A DNA stretch of 64,000 bases from Flammeovirga agarivorans (GCF_012641475.1 NZ_JABAIL010000011.1:136614-200613); one strand, 5' to 3'; shown: positions 1 to 10,600, counted from the stretch's first letter. The notes: generated from the letters alone by a model not told the origin. Numbers and translations: made by a program.

Positions 1-129
1 TTCAATTGGAAAAGGACTCATATCATCCACGACTATAAATACGATGTTAGGCTTCTGTTGTGAAATACCTTTAACATTGAAAAGTAGTAATAGACAAAGA
101 GTAAATAAGATTCTTGATATTAATTTCAT
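1..129 (-). CDS. Sulfatase, N-terminal fragment (continues beyond window edge)
   Basis: Reading the minus strand from an ATG at 129 gives 43 open codons up to the window edge. They encode a signal peptide (MKLISRILFT followed by a Leu-rich core ending near GISQ) and then KPNIVFIVVDDMSPF. That last stretch is the usual first strand of S1 formylglycine sulfatases, where the Asp pair binds the active-site calcium. The catalytic Cys motif would lie outside the window, so activity cannot be judged. The gene is divergent from the GH71/GH99-like gene at 488 and has its own repeat-type promoter at 241-285. It is probably a periplasmic or secreted sulfatase of the same locus. The subfamily cannot be assigned from 43 residues. 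Confidence 0.8.
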   Translation of the reverse strand, partial: MKLISRILFTLCLLLLFNVKGISQQKPNIVFIVVDDMSPFPIE

Positions 130-240
130 TTCAGCTTCTATTCTATGATAGACCAAAAAATTTAGTCACGATGGTCTGTAATTAAATTTATCGTTGAAGT
201 TCCTTTAAGTAAAGAAGAAACGTCAATTACGTACAATACC

Positions 241-285
241 CAAATTTAGGTGAGCTACTTAATTCCTGCTTAATACTACATTAAT
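241..285 (-). promoter_or_regulatory. SARP-type operator and -7 box for the sulfatase at 1-129
   Basis: On the minus strand the heptamers ATTAATG (285-279), ATTAAGC (274-268) and ATTAAGT (263-257) follow one another at exactly 11 bp. After an 8-bp spacer comes TAAATTTG (248-241), a perfect TAnnTTTG Bacteroidota -7 box. The geometry is seen directly; binding by the regulator at 16394 is inferred. Confidence 0.75.
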
Positions 286-312
286 CAATATTAATTCTCA
301 CTTTTTTAGTCG

Positions 313-368
313 ATTAATGCAGAATTAATGCGAAAGTAAACGAAGATTAAGTACCTCAGGTACATTTG
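313..368 (+). promoter_or_regulatory. SARP-type operator and -7 box for the GH71/GH99-like gene
   Basis: ATTAATG occurs at 313-319 and 324-330, a degenerate copy at 335-341 and ATTAAGT at 346-352, all in 11-bp register. An 8-bp spacer separates the last copy from TACATTTG (361-368), a perfect TAnnTTTG box. It faces away from the operator at 241-285, so each divergent gene has its own site. The predicted leader to the ATG at 488 is about 110 nt. Confidence 0.78.
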
Positions 369-487
369 AATATCAATTCTGAAAACTTATTCCTTATTGT
401 TACTCTTTTTTGAAAAATATTAATAATCGTTGCCAAACAATAGGAAAAAGGAATTGCCTAAAACTACATAAATAAAAAGCTATCATT

Positions 488-2344
488 ATGAAATGTATTC
501 GATTTACTACCCTAATAAGTATTTTACTATTGCTGGGAATTTCTGACTTAATGGCTAATGATAACAAATACGTCTTTGCTGTTAATAGTCTTCGTTTTAT
601 AAATACTCCTCAAAAAGGTATTCTTTCACATATTAATGCAGGGAACTATTTTTATGATGAAAGTAAAAAAAACTGGGTAAAAAATAATGAATTATTCTAC
701 CCAACAGATACTGACTTGGTATCTCCATTAACTCTAGAGGATGCCGTAGACCTAGAGCTTCAAATGGCCATGAAAAATGGAATCAATGGTTTTGCCTTGT
801 TATATACTATTTCTAGAAATAGAAAAATCTTAGATACCTATGATGAAATTGTAAATGCTTACGTTGAAGTCATCAAGAAAAAAGGCTATGATTTTAAATT
901 AATGATGGCCATAAAATTCGAGAGAGGGGTAAAAGTCAATGAAGGTATTTACGATTGTGGAACTCATCTTTCTAAAATTTATGGGTCGACGAAAAATTCT
1001 AATGTCTGGTATAAAATGAAAGGTAAAAAAGCCCTGATGTTTTATAAGTCTAAGGGGTTAATGTCTGCTGATGAATTAAAATCTTGGGAAAAAAGTAAAG
1101 ACAATGAATTAGATATGAGTGCTTACTTTGACCGCTTTTCGGAAATCACTTCTTATTTAAGTACAGATGTATCGATTATTTATAATGCACTGTGGCCAGG
1201 AAGAAAGAAAGAAATTGAGTTGGCATTAGATCGATTTGAAACTGTATTTTTTGAGAAATCAAGAATGTTACGTCAAGGTAAAATTGATATTCTTGCAAGG
1301 ATCATAAAATCTAAAAATAGACCATTTGTACAGACTGTATTTCATAGTGGTATCTCAAGTTACTACGTAATGAAAGATAAGAATAAGAAGAAGCCTCAAC
1401 GCTTTGTGATGCAATCAAAAATAGCCATCGATGACTGTTACAAAGAGTACGATAATCTACATTATACTCGAAGTATTAGAGATGGATTTAAAAGTGCAGA
1501 GAAGAACAATGCTGAATTAATCATATTAGATTCTTGGAACATCTTTATTGAACAATCTCATTTTAGACCTAGCTACAATAATGGTTGGGGACTTTCTGTA
1601 TTATTAAAAAGTTACATTAATGAGTATCAAGGTAAGCCTAATGAAGAATCATTAGTGATGAGCTTCTTGCCTTATCAAAATACAGATGGTAAAGGTTTCT
1701 TAGCCTATAAACCTAGAAAAAACCATTCTTATAAGGACGATACTTACGAAAGAAAAAATATTGAAATTGTTACCAACTTGGATAAGGCAGGAGATTTATA
1801 TTTTAGAAATAAGTTAGTAAAAACGATTCCTGCAGGAAGGTTTGTAACAACAGTACCTTGGAGTGAAGGAGAGGTAAAAGCATTTGTAAAAAGAGATGGT
1901 TTAAAGGTGTTAGAAATTTATTCAACCAAAAAGATTTCTTATTCATTGTACCGAAATAATCCTTCAAAAGCATATGTGTCTTCCAAAGACCCTGAGTTAT
2001 ATGATGAGATGGTGACCATGTTAGCCAAAAAAGAAGTGGATTTCTTCAACAATAGATTCTTACTTCCTAGGGAGCTGTACAATCAGTGGATTTCAATTGA
2101 AAAAGAAAAGATGACATATTATACATCCACTTTATTAAGCAGCATTGAAAAATCTGATGATGCGATTGGTAAGATGGATAAGTATCATAAAAAATATAAG
2201 GCAAAGATTAAAGCATTATTATCTGAATTCAATTACTCTATTTGGGATGAAATTATCAATGAGAAAATGGAGTACTTGAAACCGTTAGCAGATTACGATA
2301 TTCATGAGTTTGAGAACTCGTACAATGTCTTACCAGCAAATTAA
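488..2344 (+). CDS. GH71/GH99-like glycoside hydrolase, secreted
   Basis: The 618-residue protein begins with a signal peptide ending near LMAN. The next ~380 residues have the pattern of GH71/GH99-type (alpha/beta)8 endo-acting enzymes: AVNSLRF near the start, NGINGFALLY in an early strand, and DSWNIFIEQSHFRPS at about residues 348-362, which resembles the SWN-x(3)-E loop carrying acidic active-site residues. A beta-rich segment (about 400-480) and a charged helical tail follow. GH71 enzymes cleave alpha-1,3-glucan and GH99 enzymes cleave alpha-mannan endo-wise; which applies here cannot be decided from sequence alone. The neighbouring sulfatases and the two GH92 genes favour an alpha-mannose-type substrate. 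It is a monocistronic unit ended by the terminator at 2511. Family assignment is moderate. Confidence 0.6.
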   Translation: MKCIRFTTLISILLLLGISDLMANDNKYVFAVNSLRFINTPQKGILSHINAGNYFYDESKKNWVKNNELFYPTDTDLVSPLTLEDAVDLELQMAMKNGINGFALLYTISRNRKILDTYDEIVNAYVEVIKKKGYDFKLMMAIKFERGVKVNEGIYDCGTHLSKIYGSTKNSNVWYKMKGKKALMFYKSKGLMSADELKSWEKSKDNELDMSAYFDRFSEITSYLSTDVSIIYNALWPGRKKEIELALDRFETVFFEKSRMLRQGKIDILARIIKSKNRPFVQTVFHSGISSYYVMKDKNKKKPQRFVMQSKIAIDDCYKEYDNLHYTRSIRDGFKSAEKNNAELIILDSWNIFIEQSHFRPSYNNGWGLSVLLKSYINEYQGKPNEESLVMSFLPYQNTDGKGFLAYKPRKNHSYKDDTYERKNIEIVTNLDKAGDLYFRNKLVKTIPAGRFVTTVPWSEGEVKAFVKRDGLKVLEIYSTKKISYSLYRNNPSKAYVSSKDPELYDEMVTMLAKKEVDFFNNRFLLPRELYNQWISIEKEKMTYYTSTLLSSIEKSDDAIGKMDKYHKKYKAKIKALLSEFNYSIWDEIINEKMEYLKPLADYDIHEFENSYNVLPAN

Positions 2345-2510
2345 TAGTGATTGATATATAAGTAACAGATTAATGTGTTCAAAGAAGTGTGAGCTGCTTA
2401 TAAAGTAAAGAGTAAGGGCCTCTACAAGATATTGTGAGGCCCAATTATACAAGTAATAAATTAGAAAACTTCAAAGTAGAGATTCTTATCCACTCTTCAA
2501 CAAAATAAAA

Positions 2511-2544
2511 GCCGATCTCAATACGATGAGATCGGCCTTTTTTA
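2511..2544. terminator. Bidirectional terminator between 488-2344 and 2565-4154
   Basis: GCCGATCTCA (2511-2520) pairs perfectly with TGAGATCGGC (2527-2536) around a 6-nt loop. A T-run follows on the plus strand and an A-run precedes it, so it can stop convergent transcripts from both sides. Confidence 0.85.
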
Positions 2545-2564
2545 TGATACTGTAGATTATCGTC

Positions 2565-4154
2565 CTAAATGTTTTTTACGATAACTCTATCTCTTACTCC
2601 ATTATAGTGTTTTGAATTGTTCTTTTTTAACCAACTCAGTAAATCTGCTCGAAGTTCTTCCACCTTGTCTGAATATTTAGCCTGCTCTGGATTTTTACCT
2701 AATAGGTTATTCATCTCGTTGGGATCTTCATTGAGGTTATAGAGTACATCCAATACTTTCGATTCTACTGAGTATGGAACCATCATTTTCCAACCATCTT
2801 TTACAATCATGTAATTGGGTGAGGTATCTCCTCTGTAATTCCATTCAGTGACTACAAATTGACCATAATCGGTATCTTTTCCATCTACAAGGTCTCGTAG
2901 ACTTTGCCCATCGGCATCATGCCCTTTAATATTGAGGTAGTCTAAAATTGTAGGGAAGATATCGATGTGTGAAACATATCCTTCAACTGTTGTATTCTTA
3001 TCAATTTGCTTAGGTAATTTTAGTAGCAATGGAATATGAGCGGATTCTTCGTAGAAGATATTTTTTTCTCTTAATCCGTGTGCTCCCAACATTTCGCCAT
3101 GGTCGCTGGTAAATACAATTAAAGTGTTGTCAGAAAGTCCTAACTCATCAATTTTATCAATTATTTGTCCTACCCAATGATCAATTTCAGAAATTAATCC
3201 ATAGTAGTTTGAAATCATATATTTGATTTTCTCTGGATCTGAATATTCCGGTAAATTCTTCTTTCCATTCGAGAATTTATAGGGAGAATTTTTCATGTCG
3301 TCTCCAATACTCACTGGTGGAGTCATTTTCTTAGGATCATACATGCTGTAGAAAGGTTCAGGAACAATCATGGGTGCATGTGGTGAATGAAAAGAACAAG
3401 TAATACTAAATGGCTGATCTTTTAAGCGTTCAATGGCATTCATGGTTTCTTGTGCTTGGAAAGCAGTAATAGAATATTCCTGAGGGATGTTTAATCGACC
3501 ATGAAAGTTAGGCTGAGAAGCTTTTTGTTTTTTTATTTCTTGATAATCCTTTCCGTAAAACTTGTCAATTGGGTCTGGCGAATAGGGCCTTTTGGTAAAA
3601 CGATCCAGATGCTCACCATCTTTTAGAGGTCTTTTTGATAAATGTCCATTGAGCCAATCCTGATACATAAAATTTTGTCCACCATGATCAAATGCTGATT
3701 TACCACTTTTAGCATTCAACTTAGGATTGGAGTATACTTTTGCCTTATTGGACATGACATGCCACTTACCATAGTATTCACAGGTGTAGCCATTTTCCTT
3801 TAGAATTTCATCAAAGGTAGGAGCTTGCATCACCTTCTCTTTTCTGTAGTAATACGTTTTATCGTTGGTATTTACTCCTGTGTTTTCCACTGTTAACCCT
3901 GTAAGAATAGAGGAACGGGCAGGGCCACAAACTGCACAAGCAGAATAAGCATTAACAAAGTAAGCTCCGCTTTCACCTAATCGGTCCAGGTTTGGAGTTT
4001 TCAATACTTTATTACCTGCTAACCCTAAGGCCTTGTATTGTTGCTGGTCAGTAATGATAAATACAAGATTGGTTTTCCTTTTCTTTGGCGGGTTAGAAGC
4101 CCAGATATGCCCACATAAACTGAAGACAATGATAGAAAATAATATATGTTTCAT
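2565..4154 (-). CDS. Sulfatase (S1 family, TDQQ type)
   Basis: The 529-residue protein has a signal peptide (MKHILFSIIVFSLCGHIWAS). The first metal-binding strand reads NLVFIITDQQQ. The formylglycine signature A-V-C76-G-P-A-R-x2-I-L-T-G is intact, so Cys76 should be converted to formylglycine. The second metal site reads FTSDHGEMLGAHG, followed by EKNIFYEES. Length and motifs are full-size for S1 sulfatases acting on polysaccharides. It is most similar within the window to the protein at 5656 (shared TDQQ, AVCxPAR and REKNxFYEESAH blocks), so the two look like duplicates with possibly different sulfate positions. It is the last gene of a three-sulfatase minus-strand operon, 38 bp after its upstream neighbour. 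The exact ester cleaved is unknown. Confidence 0.93.
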   Translation of the reverse strand: MKHILFSIIVFSLCGHIWASNPPKKRKTNLVFIITDQQQYKALGLAGNKVLKTPNLDRLGESGAYFVNAYSACAVCGPARSSILTGLTVENTGVNTNDKTYYYRKEKVMQAPTFDEILKENGYTCEYYGKWHVMSNKAKVYSNPKLNAKSGKSAFDHGGQNFMYQDWLNGHLSKRPLKDGEHLDRFTKRPYSPDPIDKFYGKDYQEIKKQKASQPNFHGRLNIPQEYSITAFQAQETMNAIERLKDQPFSITCSFHSPHAPMIVPEPFYSMYDPKKMTPPVSIGDDMKNSPYKFSNGKKNLPEYSDPEKIKYMISNYYGLISEIDHWVGQIIDKIDELGLSDNTLIVFTSDHGEMLGAHGLREKNIFYEESAHIPLLLKLPKQIDKNTTVEGYVSHIDIFPTILDYLNIKGHDADGQSLRDLVDGKDTDYGQFVVTEWNYRGDTSPNYMIVKDGWKMMVPYSVESKVLDVLYNLNEDPNEMNNLLGKNPEQAKYSDKVEELRADLLSWLKKNNSKHYNGVRDRVIVKNI

Positions 4155-4192
4155 TTCATCTAATTTTTAAAAAATGGGTAGTATTACTTTAT

Positions 4193-5635
4193 TCACTTCA
4201 AAGGTGTATTCAACTTCGTCCCAACTTTTTTAGCTGTTTCCAAATACTGATTTAATTCCTCTGCTTTTTTAGGATACTCATGAATTAGATTTTCCTGTTC
4301 AGAAGGATCCTTTTTGTAATGATAAAGCTGAGCATGCAAAGACTTATCTTTTGCGTTACTGTCTTTGGCTTCGATAAATTTCCATTCTAGATCACGTACT
4401 GCTTTTCGACCTTTTGCATCCCGATGTATTAATGGAGCTCTTTGATATTTTGCCTTAGATGTATTGATTGCCTTTTTAAAACTAAAACTATCAACAGCAT
4501 CATTTTTACCAAGTTCTTTTACATTGATATAATCTGCAAGAAAAGCATAAATATCAACGGTACTAACAATACTTTCCGATGTATTTCCTTTTTTAATACC
4601 ATCAGGATGATTAACAATAAAAGGAACTCTTAAACCACCATCCCATATGGTATGTTTATCTTCCCTGTAAGTACCGTTAATTTGAAGCCCTTTATTAATC
4701 GCAAAATTCTCCGGCATGATATCTTTCTTATGAGGGATATCCCCTCCGTTATCACTTGTAAAGATAATAACGGTATTTTCTCTCAGATTATTCTTTTCTA
4801 GGTAGTTTATTAATATGCCCAAGCATCGATCAATGTCTTGAATAAAATCACCGTAAGCACCTGCATTACTTTTTCCTCTCATTTCAGGACTAGGAGTGAT
4901 AGGGTGATGAACAGCTACGGAGGAGAAATATAAGAAAAAGGGTTGCTCTTTGTCCAAAGTATCTAACCATTGTATAGATTTTTCAGTCAAGTCATTCATT
5001 ACTTGCTCTGTCACTCTCTGTGGAGCATCATACCCTTTGTATTGTTTTCCATAAAATGATCGGCCATAAGGTGATAGTTTCTCTGAGCGAAGGCCATAAA
5101 CTTTATCATTCTCTACATAAATTTTATGGACATCGTCCAAGTTATTCGGAACAGTAAAACTATAATTAAATCCGTGGCTATTTGGACCATGTTTAATAGT
5201 ACCTAATAAATTCTTGAATTCCTTTTCATTGTAACCTAAATGCCATTTTCCAATGGCTGCAGTGGTATATCCAATAGAGTTCAGATATTCTGGAAGTGTC
5301 TTTGTCTCTTGGCGGATTAAAGCTGGTGCAGATGGACTAACTACCCCTTTTTGTAATCGACTTCTCCAGGAATACTCACCTGTGAGTAAACCATAACGGG
5401 TTGGAGAACATACCGACCCAGTTGTAAAAGCATTATTAAATTGAACGCCTTCTTTCGCCAATTGATTAATGTTAGGTGTCTGTACTAATGCTTCAGAGGC
5501 TCCATAAACATTGGTAGAACCAAACCCGAAATCATCAGCTAAAAACAAAATGATATTTGGCTTTTTATCTTGAGCCACTGCAAGATTTACCATGCTAAGG
5601 CTCAGTAGAATTATAATTTGAAGTGTCTTTTTCAT
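4193..5635 (-). CDS. Sulfatase (S1 family)
   Basis: This is a full-length S1 sulfatase of about 480 residues. The start at 5635 is preferred over the ATG two codons upstream because the signal peptide then begins MKKTLQIIILL and ends near AVAQ. Metal strand PNIILFLADDFGFG is followed by the signature S-V-C-S-P-T-R-x2-L-L-T-G (Cys78 counted from the upstream Met) and by FTSDNGGD as second metal site. It differs from its two operon neighbours in having the DD/DNG form, so it belongs to another S1 subfamily and probably removes a differently placed sulfate. It lies 14-20 bp from the gene at 5656 and 38 bp from the gene at 2565, which indicates cotranscription. Confidence 0.93.
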   Translation of the reverse strand: MKKTLQIIILLSLSMVNLAVAQDKKPNIILFLADDFGFGSTNVYGASEALVQTPNINQLAKEGVQFNNAFTTGSVCSPTRYGLLTGEYSWRSRLQKGVVSPSAPALIRQETKTLPEYLNSIGYTTAAIGKWHLGYNEKEFKNLLGTIKHGPNSHGFNYSFTVPNNLDDVHKIYVENDKVYGLRSEKLSPYGRSFYGKQYKGYDAPQRVTEQVMNDLTEKSIQWLDTLDKEQPFFLYFSSVAVHHPITPSPEMRGKSNAGAYGDFIQDIDRCLGILINYLEKNNLRENTVIIFTSDNGGDIPHKKDIMPENFAINKGLQINGTYREDKHTIWDGGLRVPFIVNHPDGIKKGNTSESIVSTVDIYAFLADYINVKELGKNDAVDSFSFKKAINTSKAKYQRAPLIHRDAKGRKAVRDLEWKFIEAKDSNAKDKSLHAQLYHYKKDPSEQENLIHEYPKKAEELNQYLETAKKVGTKLNTPLK

Positions 5636-5655
5636 GATCAATGATATGCTATGCT

Positions 5656-7281
5656 CTAAAGTTTAACCACTCCAGATATATTTCTATTTTTAATAAGTTC
5701 TACTCGTTTTGAATTACTATTTGTAAGCCATTCAATTAAATAGCCTTTCAACTCCTCTACTTTTTCTTTGTACTTATAAGCCTCGGGATTTTTACCAATC
5801 AAATTATTCATCTCATGAGGATCATCATTAAGATTGAACAAGACATCCAACTCTGGTTTTTTGGCGGCATACGAAGTTAGTAATTTCCACCCATCGTTAG
5901 TAACCACCATATAGTTCGGTTGTTTTGGACCATTATAATCCCATTCTGTTACAGTAAATCTTCTGTCATCATTTCCTTCTATCAGTGTTTTTAATGATTG
6001 ACCATCTCTTTTTCCTCCATTAACGTTGAGATATTCCATAATAGTAGGGTAAATATCGATGAGTGAAACTGGACTAGTCACCTGAGTCGGTTGTATTTTA
6101 CCTGGGTACCACATAATCAGTGGAACATGTGCTGACTCCTCGTAAAATACATTTTTTTCTCTCATGCCATGTGATCCTAACATTTCACCATGATCACTAG
6201 TGAAAATTACTAGTGTATTTTTATCCATATTGTATTTCTTAAGGTCCTTCATGATTGTTCCTAAGTAGTGATCAATTTCACTGACTAGACCAAAATAATT
6301 TGACATCATAAATTTTACTTTATCAGGGTCACTATATTCTGGCATCGATCTTCTATTATTTCCATTTTTATAAGGAACATTATCCATAGTATCTCTTAAA
6401 CTCTTTGGCATGGGCATATCTTCTGTTTTGTACATACCATACCAAGGTTTTGTAGGTAACATCGGTGCATGAGGAAAGAAATAAGAGAGAGTGATACTAA
6501 AAGGTTTCTCTTGTTTAGAGGCCCTTTTTAAGGCTTCTCTTAGTGTCGAGGTTTGATAAAAAGTAAGACTCAGTTTCTTAGGAAGGTGTAATTGCCCATG
6601 TCCATCGGGTTGTGTAATTTTTAGTTCCCTGTCATTATCAACATGATGTCTGCGGTAATCTTCATCTTTTTTATATCTAAGGTCAATAGGATCAGGAGTA
6701 TAGAAGTTTCTGAAGTATTTATCTCTTAAATCGTACTCTGTTTCCTTATGTCCCTGAGCAATCATATATTCTTTTACCTTTTCTTGATAAATTTTCTTAT
6801 TTTTAAGAGTATAAACATTTTGATTATTTACTGTATAGGAAAATTCAGAATACCCTTCCGATAAATGGATGGGCGAATGGTATTTTCCTAGGTACTCTGT
6901 ATAATATCCATTTTCAACTAATATTTGATCGAATGATGGCAGATCACAATAAGCTCCTTCTTCAGGATTTTTATAGGCGTATTGATTTTTTCGGACTCCA
7001 TGGTTTTCGACAGTCTGTCCGGTGAGTATAGATGTTCTTGCGGGTGCACATACAGCACATGGAGTATAGGCATTAGTAAAGTAGGCCCCTTCGTCTGCTA
7101 ATTTATCTAAGGTAGGCGTTTTTAAGAATTTAAAAACATTGGCTTTGCCCAAGGCATCGAACCTTTGTTGATCAGTTATAATGAATAACACATTAGTTTT
7201 TTCGCCGTCTCCACCAAAAGATAGAATTGGTGTAATTAATGTAGTAAGGATTTGTATAAGTAATAAGCACTTCAACTTCAT
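5656..7281 (-). CDS. Sulfatase (S1 family, TDQQ type), first gene of operon
   Basis: This is an S1 sulfatase with FIITDQQRFDALG, the signature A-V-C-A-P-A-R-x2-I-L-T-G and FTSDHGEMLGSHG followed by EKNVFYEESAH. The longest open frame begins at 7314, but I place the start at 7281 (7287 is also possible). A signal peptide (MKLKCLLLIQ...) starts there, and the predicted -7 box lies at 7330-7323, so transcription would begin only near 7316, too close to 7314 for a leader. The protein is a paralogue of the one at 2565. It heads the three-sulfatase operon and is divergent from SusC. Localisation is periplasmic or secreted; sulfate position specificity is not predictable. Confidence 0.93.
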   Translation of the reverse strand: MKLKCLLLIQILTTLITPILSFGGDGEKTNVLFIITDQQRFDALGKANVFKFLKTPTLDKLADEGAYFTNAYTPCAVCAPARTSILTGQTVENHGVRKNQYAYKNPEEGAYCDLPSFDQILVENGYYTEYLGKYHSPIHLSEGYSEFSYTVNNQNVYTLKNKKIYQEKVKEYMIAQGHKETEYDLRDKYFRNFYTPDPIDLRYKKDEDYRRHHVDNDRELKITQPDGHGQLHLPKKLSLTFYQTSTLREALKRASKQEKPFSITLSYFFPHAPMLPTKPWYGMYKTEDMPMPKSLRDTMDNVPYKNGNNRRSMPEYSDPDKVKFMMSNYFGLVSEIDHYLGTIMKDLKKYNMDKNTLVIFTSDHGEMLGSHGMREKNVFYEESAHVPLIMWYPGKIQPTQVTSPVSLIDIYPTIMEYLNVNGGKRDGQSLKTLIEGNDDRRFTVTEWDYNGPKQPNYMVVTNDGWKLLTSYAAKKPELDVLFNLNDDPHEMNNLIGKNPEAYKYKEKVEELKGYLIEWLTNSNSKRVELIKNRNISGVVKL

Positions 7282-7322
7282 ATTCATTTCTTTAAAGTTT
7301 GTGTTTAAAAACATGATTGATA

Positions 7323-7367
7323 CAAACCTATTCTTTGAGGCTAAAATTAAATTAATACGGACTTAAT
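7323..7367 (-). promoter_or_regulatory. SARP-type operator and -7 box for the three-sulfatase operon
   Basis: On the minus strand ATTAAGT (7367-7361) and ATTAATT (7356-7350) are 11 bp apart. The next in-register unit (7345-7339) is degenerate, then 8 bp lead to TAGGTTTG (7330-7323), a perfect TAnnTTTG box. Confidence 0.65.
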
Positions 7368-7494
7368 TCTGATTAATTGGCTATGATGAAGAGAATTGAA
7401 ATAATTATTTAAACTTTTAAAATCTGACGTTAACTGACCTTATTAAGCGGTATTTTTTTATTAATAATGGGTTTAATTACACTTAAAATAGTCG

Positions 7495-7551
7495 ATTAAG
7501 GCTTGATTAATGCATTAATTGGAAAAAATTAATGGCACTATCCTAAACTTG
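7495..7551 (+). promoter_or_regulatory. SARP-type operator and -7 box for the SusC operon
   Basis: ATTAAGG (7495), ATTAATG (7506), a degenerate unit (7517) and ATTAATG (7528-7534) keep 11-bp register. A 9-bp spacer leads to TAAACTTG (7544-7551), one mismatch from TAnnTTTG. The arrangement mirrors that at 313-368, including the skipped third unit. The predicted leader is about 85 nt. Confidence 0.7.
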
Positions 7552-7642
7552 AATATCAGAAAAATAAAATGATTTTTTATCGACCGCAGATAAAGTAATT
7601 ATCACTGATGAAATGAATGTTAAAAAACTAGCGTAGAGAAGA

Positions 7643-10600
7643 ATGAAACTAAAGTTACTCTTTTTACTACTTATGTCATTATGTTCATCTGGCATTCTAA
7701 CTGCACAAGTAGAAGTAGAAAAACGAATTATTACTGGACAAGTTTTTTCAGAAGAAGATAATATCTCCTTGCCCGGTGTAAATGTTAGAGTGAAAGGTAC
7801 TAATTATGGTACAATCACAGATATAACAGGAAACTATTCACTGAATGTTGATACAGGAGATACCCTAGTATTTTCTTATATCGGTATGGTATCTAAAGAA
7901 ATCTCAATAGCGAATCAAAAAGTTGTTGATGTGTCCTTAGAGGTAGAAGTGGAACACTTAAAAGAGGTGGTGGTCACCGCTCTCGGTATTAGTAGGGAGA
8001 AAGAAAGCCTAAGTTATGCTACACAAGGTGTTGAAGGGGAATCTTTAACAGAGGTAAAACAGGCTGATGTCATCACGAACCTTGCAGGTAGAGTGGCAGG
8101 TGTACAGATAACAGGAGCCGACTCACCTACAGGAACGAGTAGAGTAGTGATTAGAGGAGCTACTTCACTTACTAAAGACAACCAACCGTTATATGTTGTT
8201 GACGGTGTGCCGATTGATAGTGAAGGTGGTGACACTGGTGTTTCATTAGCAGGAGGTTCCGATAACATTGATTACGGTGGAGCAACAAGCTTTATTAATC
8301 CTGAAGATATTGCTGATATTCAGGTACTAAAAGGAGCTAACGCTGCTGCCCTATACGGTTCAAGAGCTGCGAATGGTGTAATTATGATCACTACTAAGAA
8401 AAGTTCTTCAGCAAATGAGAGCTGGGGAGTTACTTATGGATTGAACTACCAAATCAGAGAGATTACGCAATACCCGGATTTCCAAAATGTATATGGAGCT
8501 GGTAGTAATACAAGAGTTGGCTCATCACAAAATCACTTTGACTACGAAACGGGACTTCCTGATTTATACAATTTCAGAAGATCTTGGGGTGCACCGATGG
8601 TCGGTCAAGAGGTACTAAGCTATAATGGTCAAGTGGGTACTTATGATGCTCAACCAAATAATATCAAAGACTTTTTCCAAAGAGGTAGAAACATCACGAA
8701 TAATTTAACCCTACAGAAGAAAGGGGAGAAAGGATCTCTTTACCTTTCTTATTCGAACATGGATGCAACGGATATCATTGAAGGTTCGAACCTACAAGTG
8801 AGAAATACCTTTAATGTTAGAACAACAAGAAAGTTTACAAAATATTTAGAAGCAGATGTAAAAGTGACTTATGTTTCTGAGAAAACAACCAACCGTATTC
8901 AAAAGAATGGTAGTGAGAAGAACCCTTACAATTCTTTTATCTACATGCATAGAAATGTGAAGTTAGAAGAGTTGTCTCCTTGGAAAGATGAGTTTGGAAA
9001 CGAAATTGGACAAGTTGAGGATTTCTTTAATCCTTATTGGGCAATGAACGAGAATAAGAATGAAGATACTCAAGAGCGATTTTTACCGGTAGTTTCTTTG
9101 AAATCAAAAATTTCAAAAGACTTAAATGTTCGCGTAAGAGTAGGTGGAGATGTAAGAATGAGAAAAGGATATGTGTTTAGTAATATGGGGGCAGCTTTAG
9201 ACCCTGATGGCATGTATCAGATGATCAATAGAAATACACAAGTTTGGAACTACGAAGGCTTTATCAACTATAAGAAACGTTTCGGTAAGATCGACTTCTT
9301 TGCAACGGCTGGTGCCAGTAGATTTGATAAGAGCATCGACTTCACTAATTCAGTGATCAATACATTAATTGTTCCTGATGTTCCAAGTGCATCGAATGCA
9401 GCGACACTTCCAATCGTAACACAAGGCGTTGACAATAAGAGAATACACTCTGTGTTTGCAACATCATCTATAGGATATAATAATGTGATTTACCTTGACC
9501 TTTCAGCTAGAAATGACTGGAGTTCATCTTTACCAGAAGGACATAATTCATATTTCTATCCAAGCTTAGGTACTTCATTTGTGTTTACCAATGCTTTAGA
9601 TATTGGTAGCTCGGTACTATCGTTTGGTAAGATTAGAGGATCCATAGCACAGGTGGGTAACGATACTGGTTTTAACGAATTGAACAACACATTCAATTAT
9701 GGCGGAAACTACAATGGTATGGCTTGGGTCACTAATCAGACTATGTTGAGAAACCCTGACCTTAGACCTGAAACGACTAATTCTTGGGAAATAGGTTCTG
9801 AGTTAAAATTCTTCAACAATAGAATCAGCTTGGATGCCACGTACTACAACAACAGAACTTACGATCAGATTATTAGAATTGACTTGCCTAGTGGAGCCGG
9901 TTATCAAACAAAAATGATCAATGCAGGTGAAATTCAAAACCGAGGGGTAGAATTAACTTTAGGCGTATCTCCAGTTCAAACAAATAATTTCCAATGGGAT
10001 ATGATGGTGAACTGGTCGAAGAATATTTCAAAGGTAAATTCATTGTACAAAGACCCAGCTTCGGGGGCAGAATTGGATAGAATAGAATACAGAGGTTATT
10101 CGACTGTTTCAGTAAACGCTGAAGTAGGTTATCCATTCGGTGTGATCAGAGGAGAAAAATGGTTAACGGATGATGAAGGTAATAAATTAGTAAGTCCTGA
10201 TGGTTTACCGATTGCGAATCCAAATCAGATTCTTGGAAATGCTCAACCAGATTGGCTAGGTTCGATTAACAACTCTTTCAGATTTAAAAACTTTGATCTT
10301 AGCTTCTTGATTGATGTAAAAATGGGAGGCGATTTATACAGTGTATCAAGATCAAAAGCGGAAACTTGGGGTAATACAGCAAATACTGTTGAAGGACGTG
10401 AAGATTATTGGTTCAGTAGTATCGTTCTTGGTGAAAATGCCAGTGAAAGAAATGGTGATGGTTTGTACGGAACAGAATACGATGATAGCGAAAGGTCGAA
10501 AGGTATATTACTAGATGCGTATGAAGCTGTACAAAATCCGGAAACAGGAGAATGGGAAAAGGTTGGAAAAAATACGACTTATGTTTCTCCTCAGAACTTT

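Noticed and set aside
313..330. ATTAATG repeats as inverted repeats for a dimeric regulator, or as simple -33 boxes.
   Set aside because: The ATTAAT core is palindromic, but the units recur in direct 11-bp register, often three times, and the last sits 8 bp from the -7 box. A -33 element would be about 19 bp away and single.
2416..2442. GGGCCTC/GAGGCCC hairpin after the GH71/GH99-like gene.
   Set aside because: It has a long loop and no T-run; the better terminator is 70 bp downstream at 2511-2544. It may still stabilise the RNA.
8014..8268. Antisense open frame over SusC, and similar antisense frames over other genes.
   Set aside because: These are shadow frames. The sense frames carry recognised domains and signal peptides; the antisense ones have neither.
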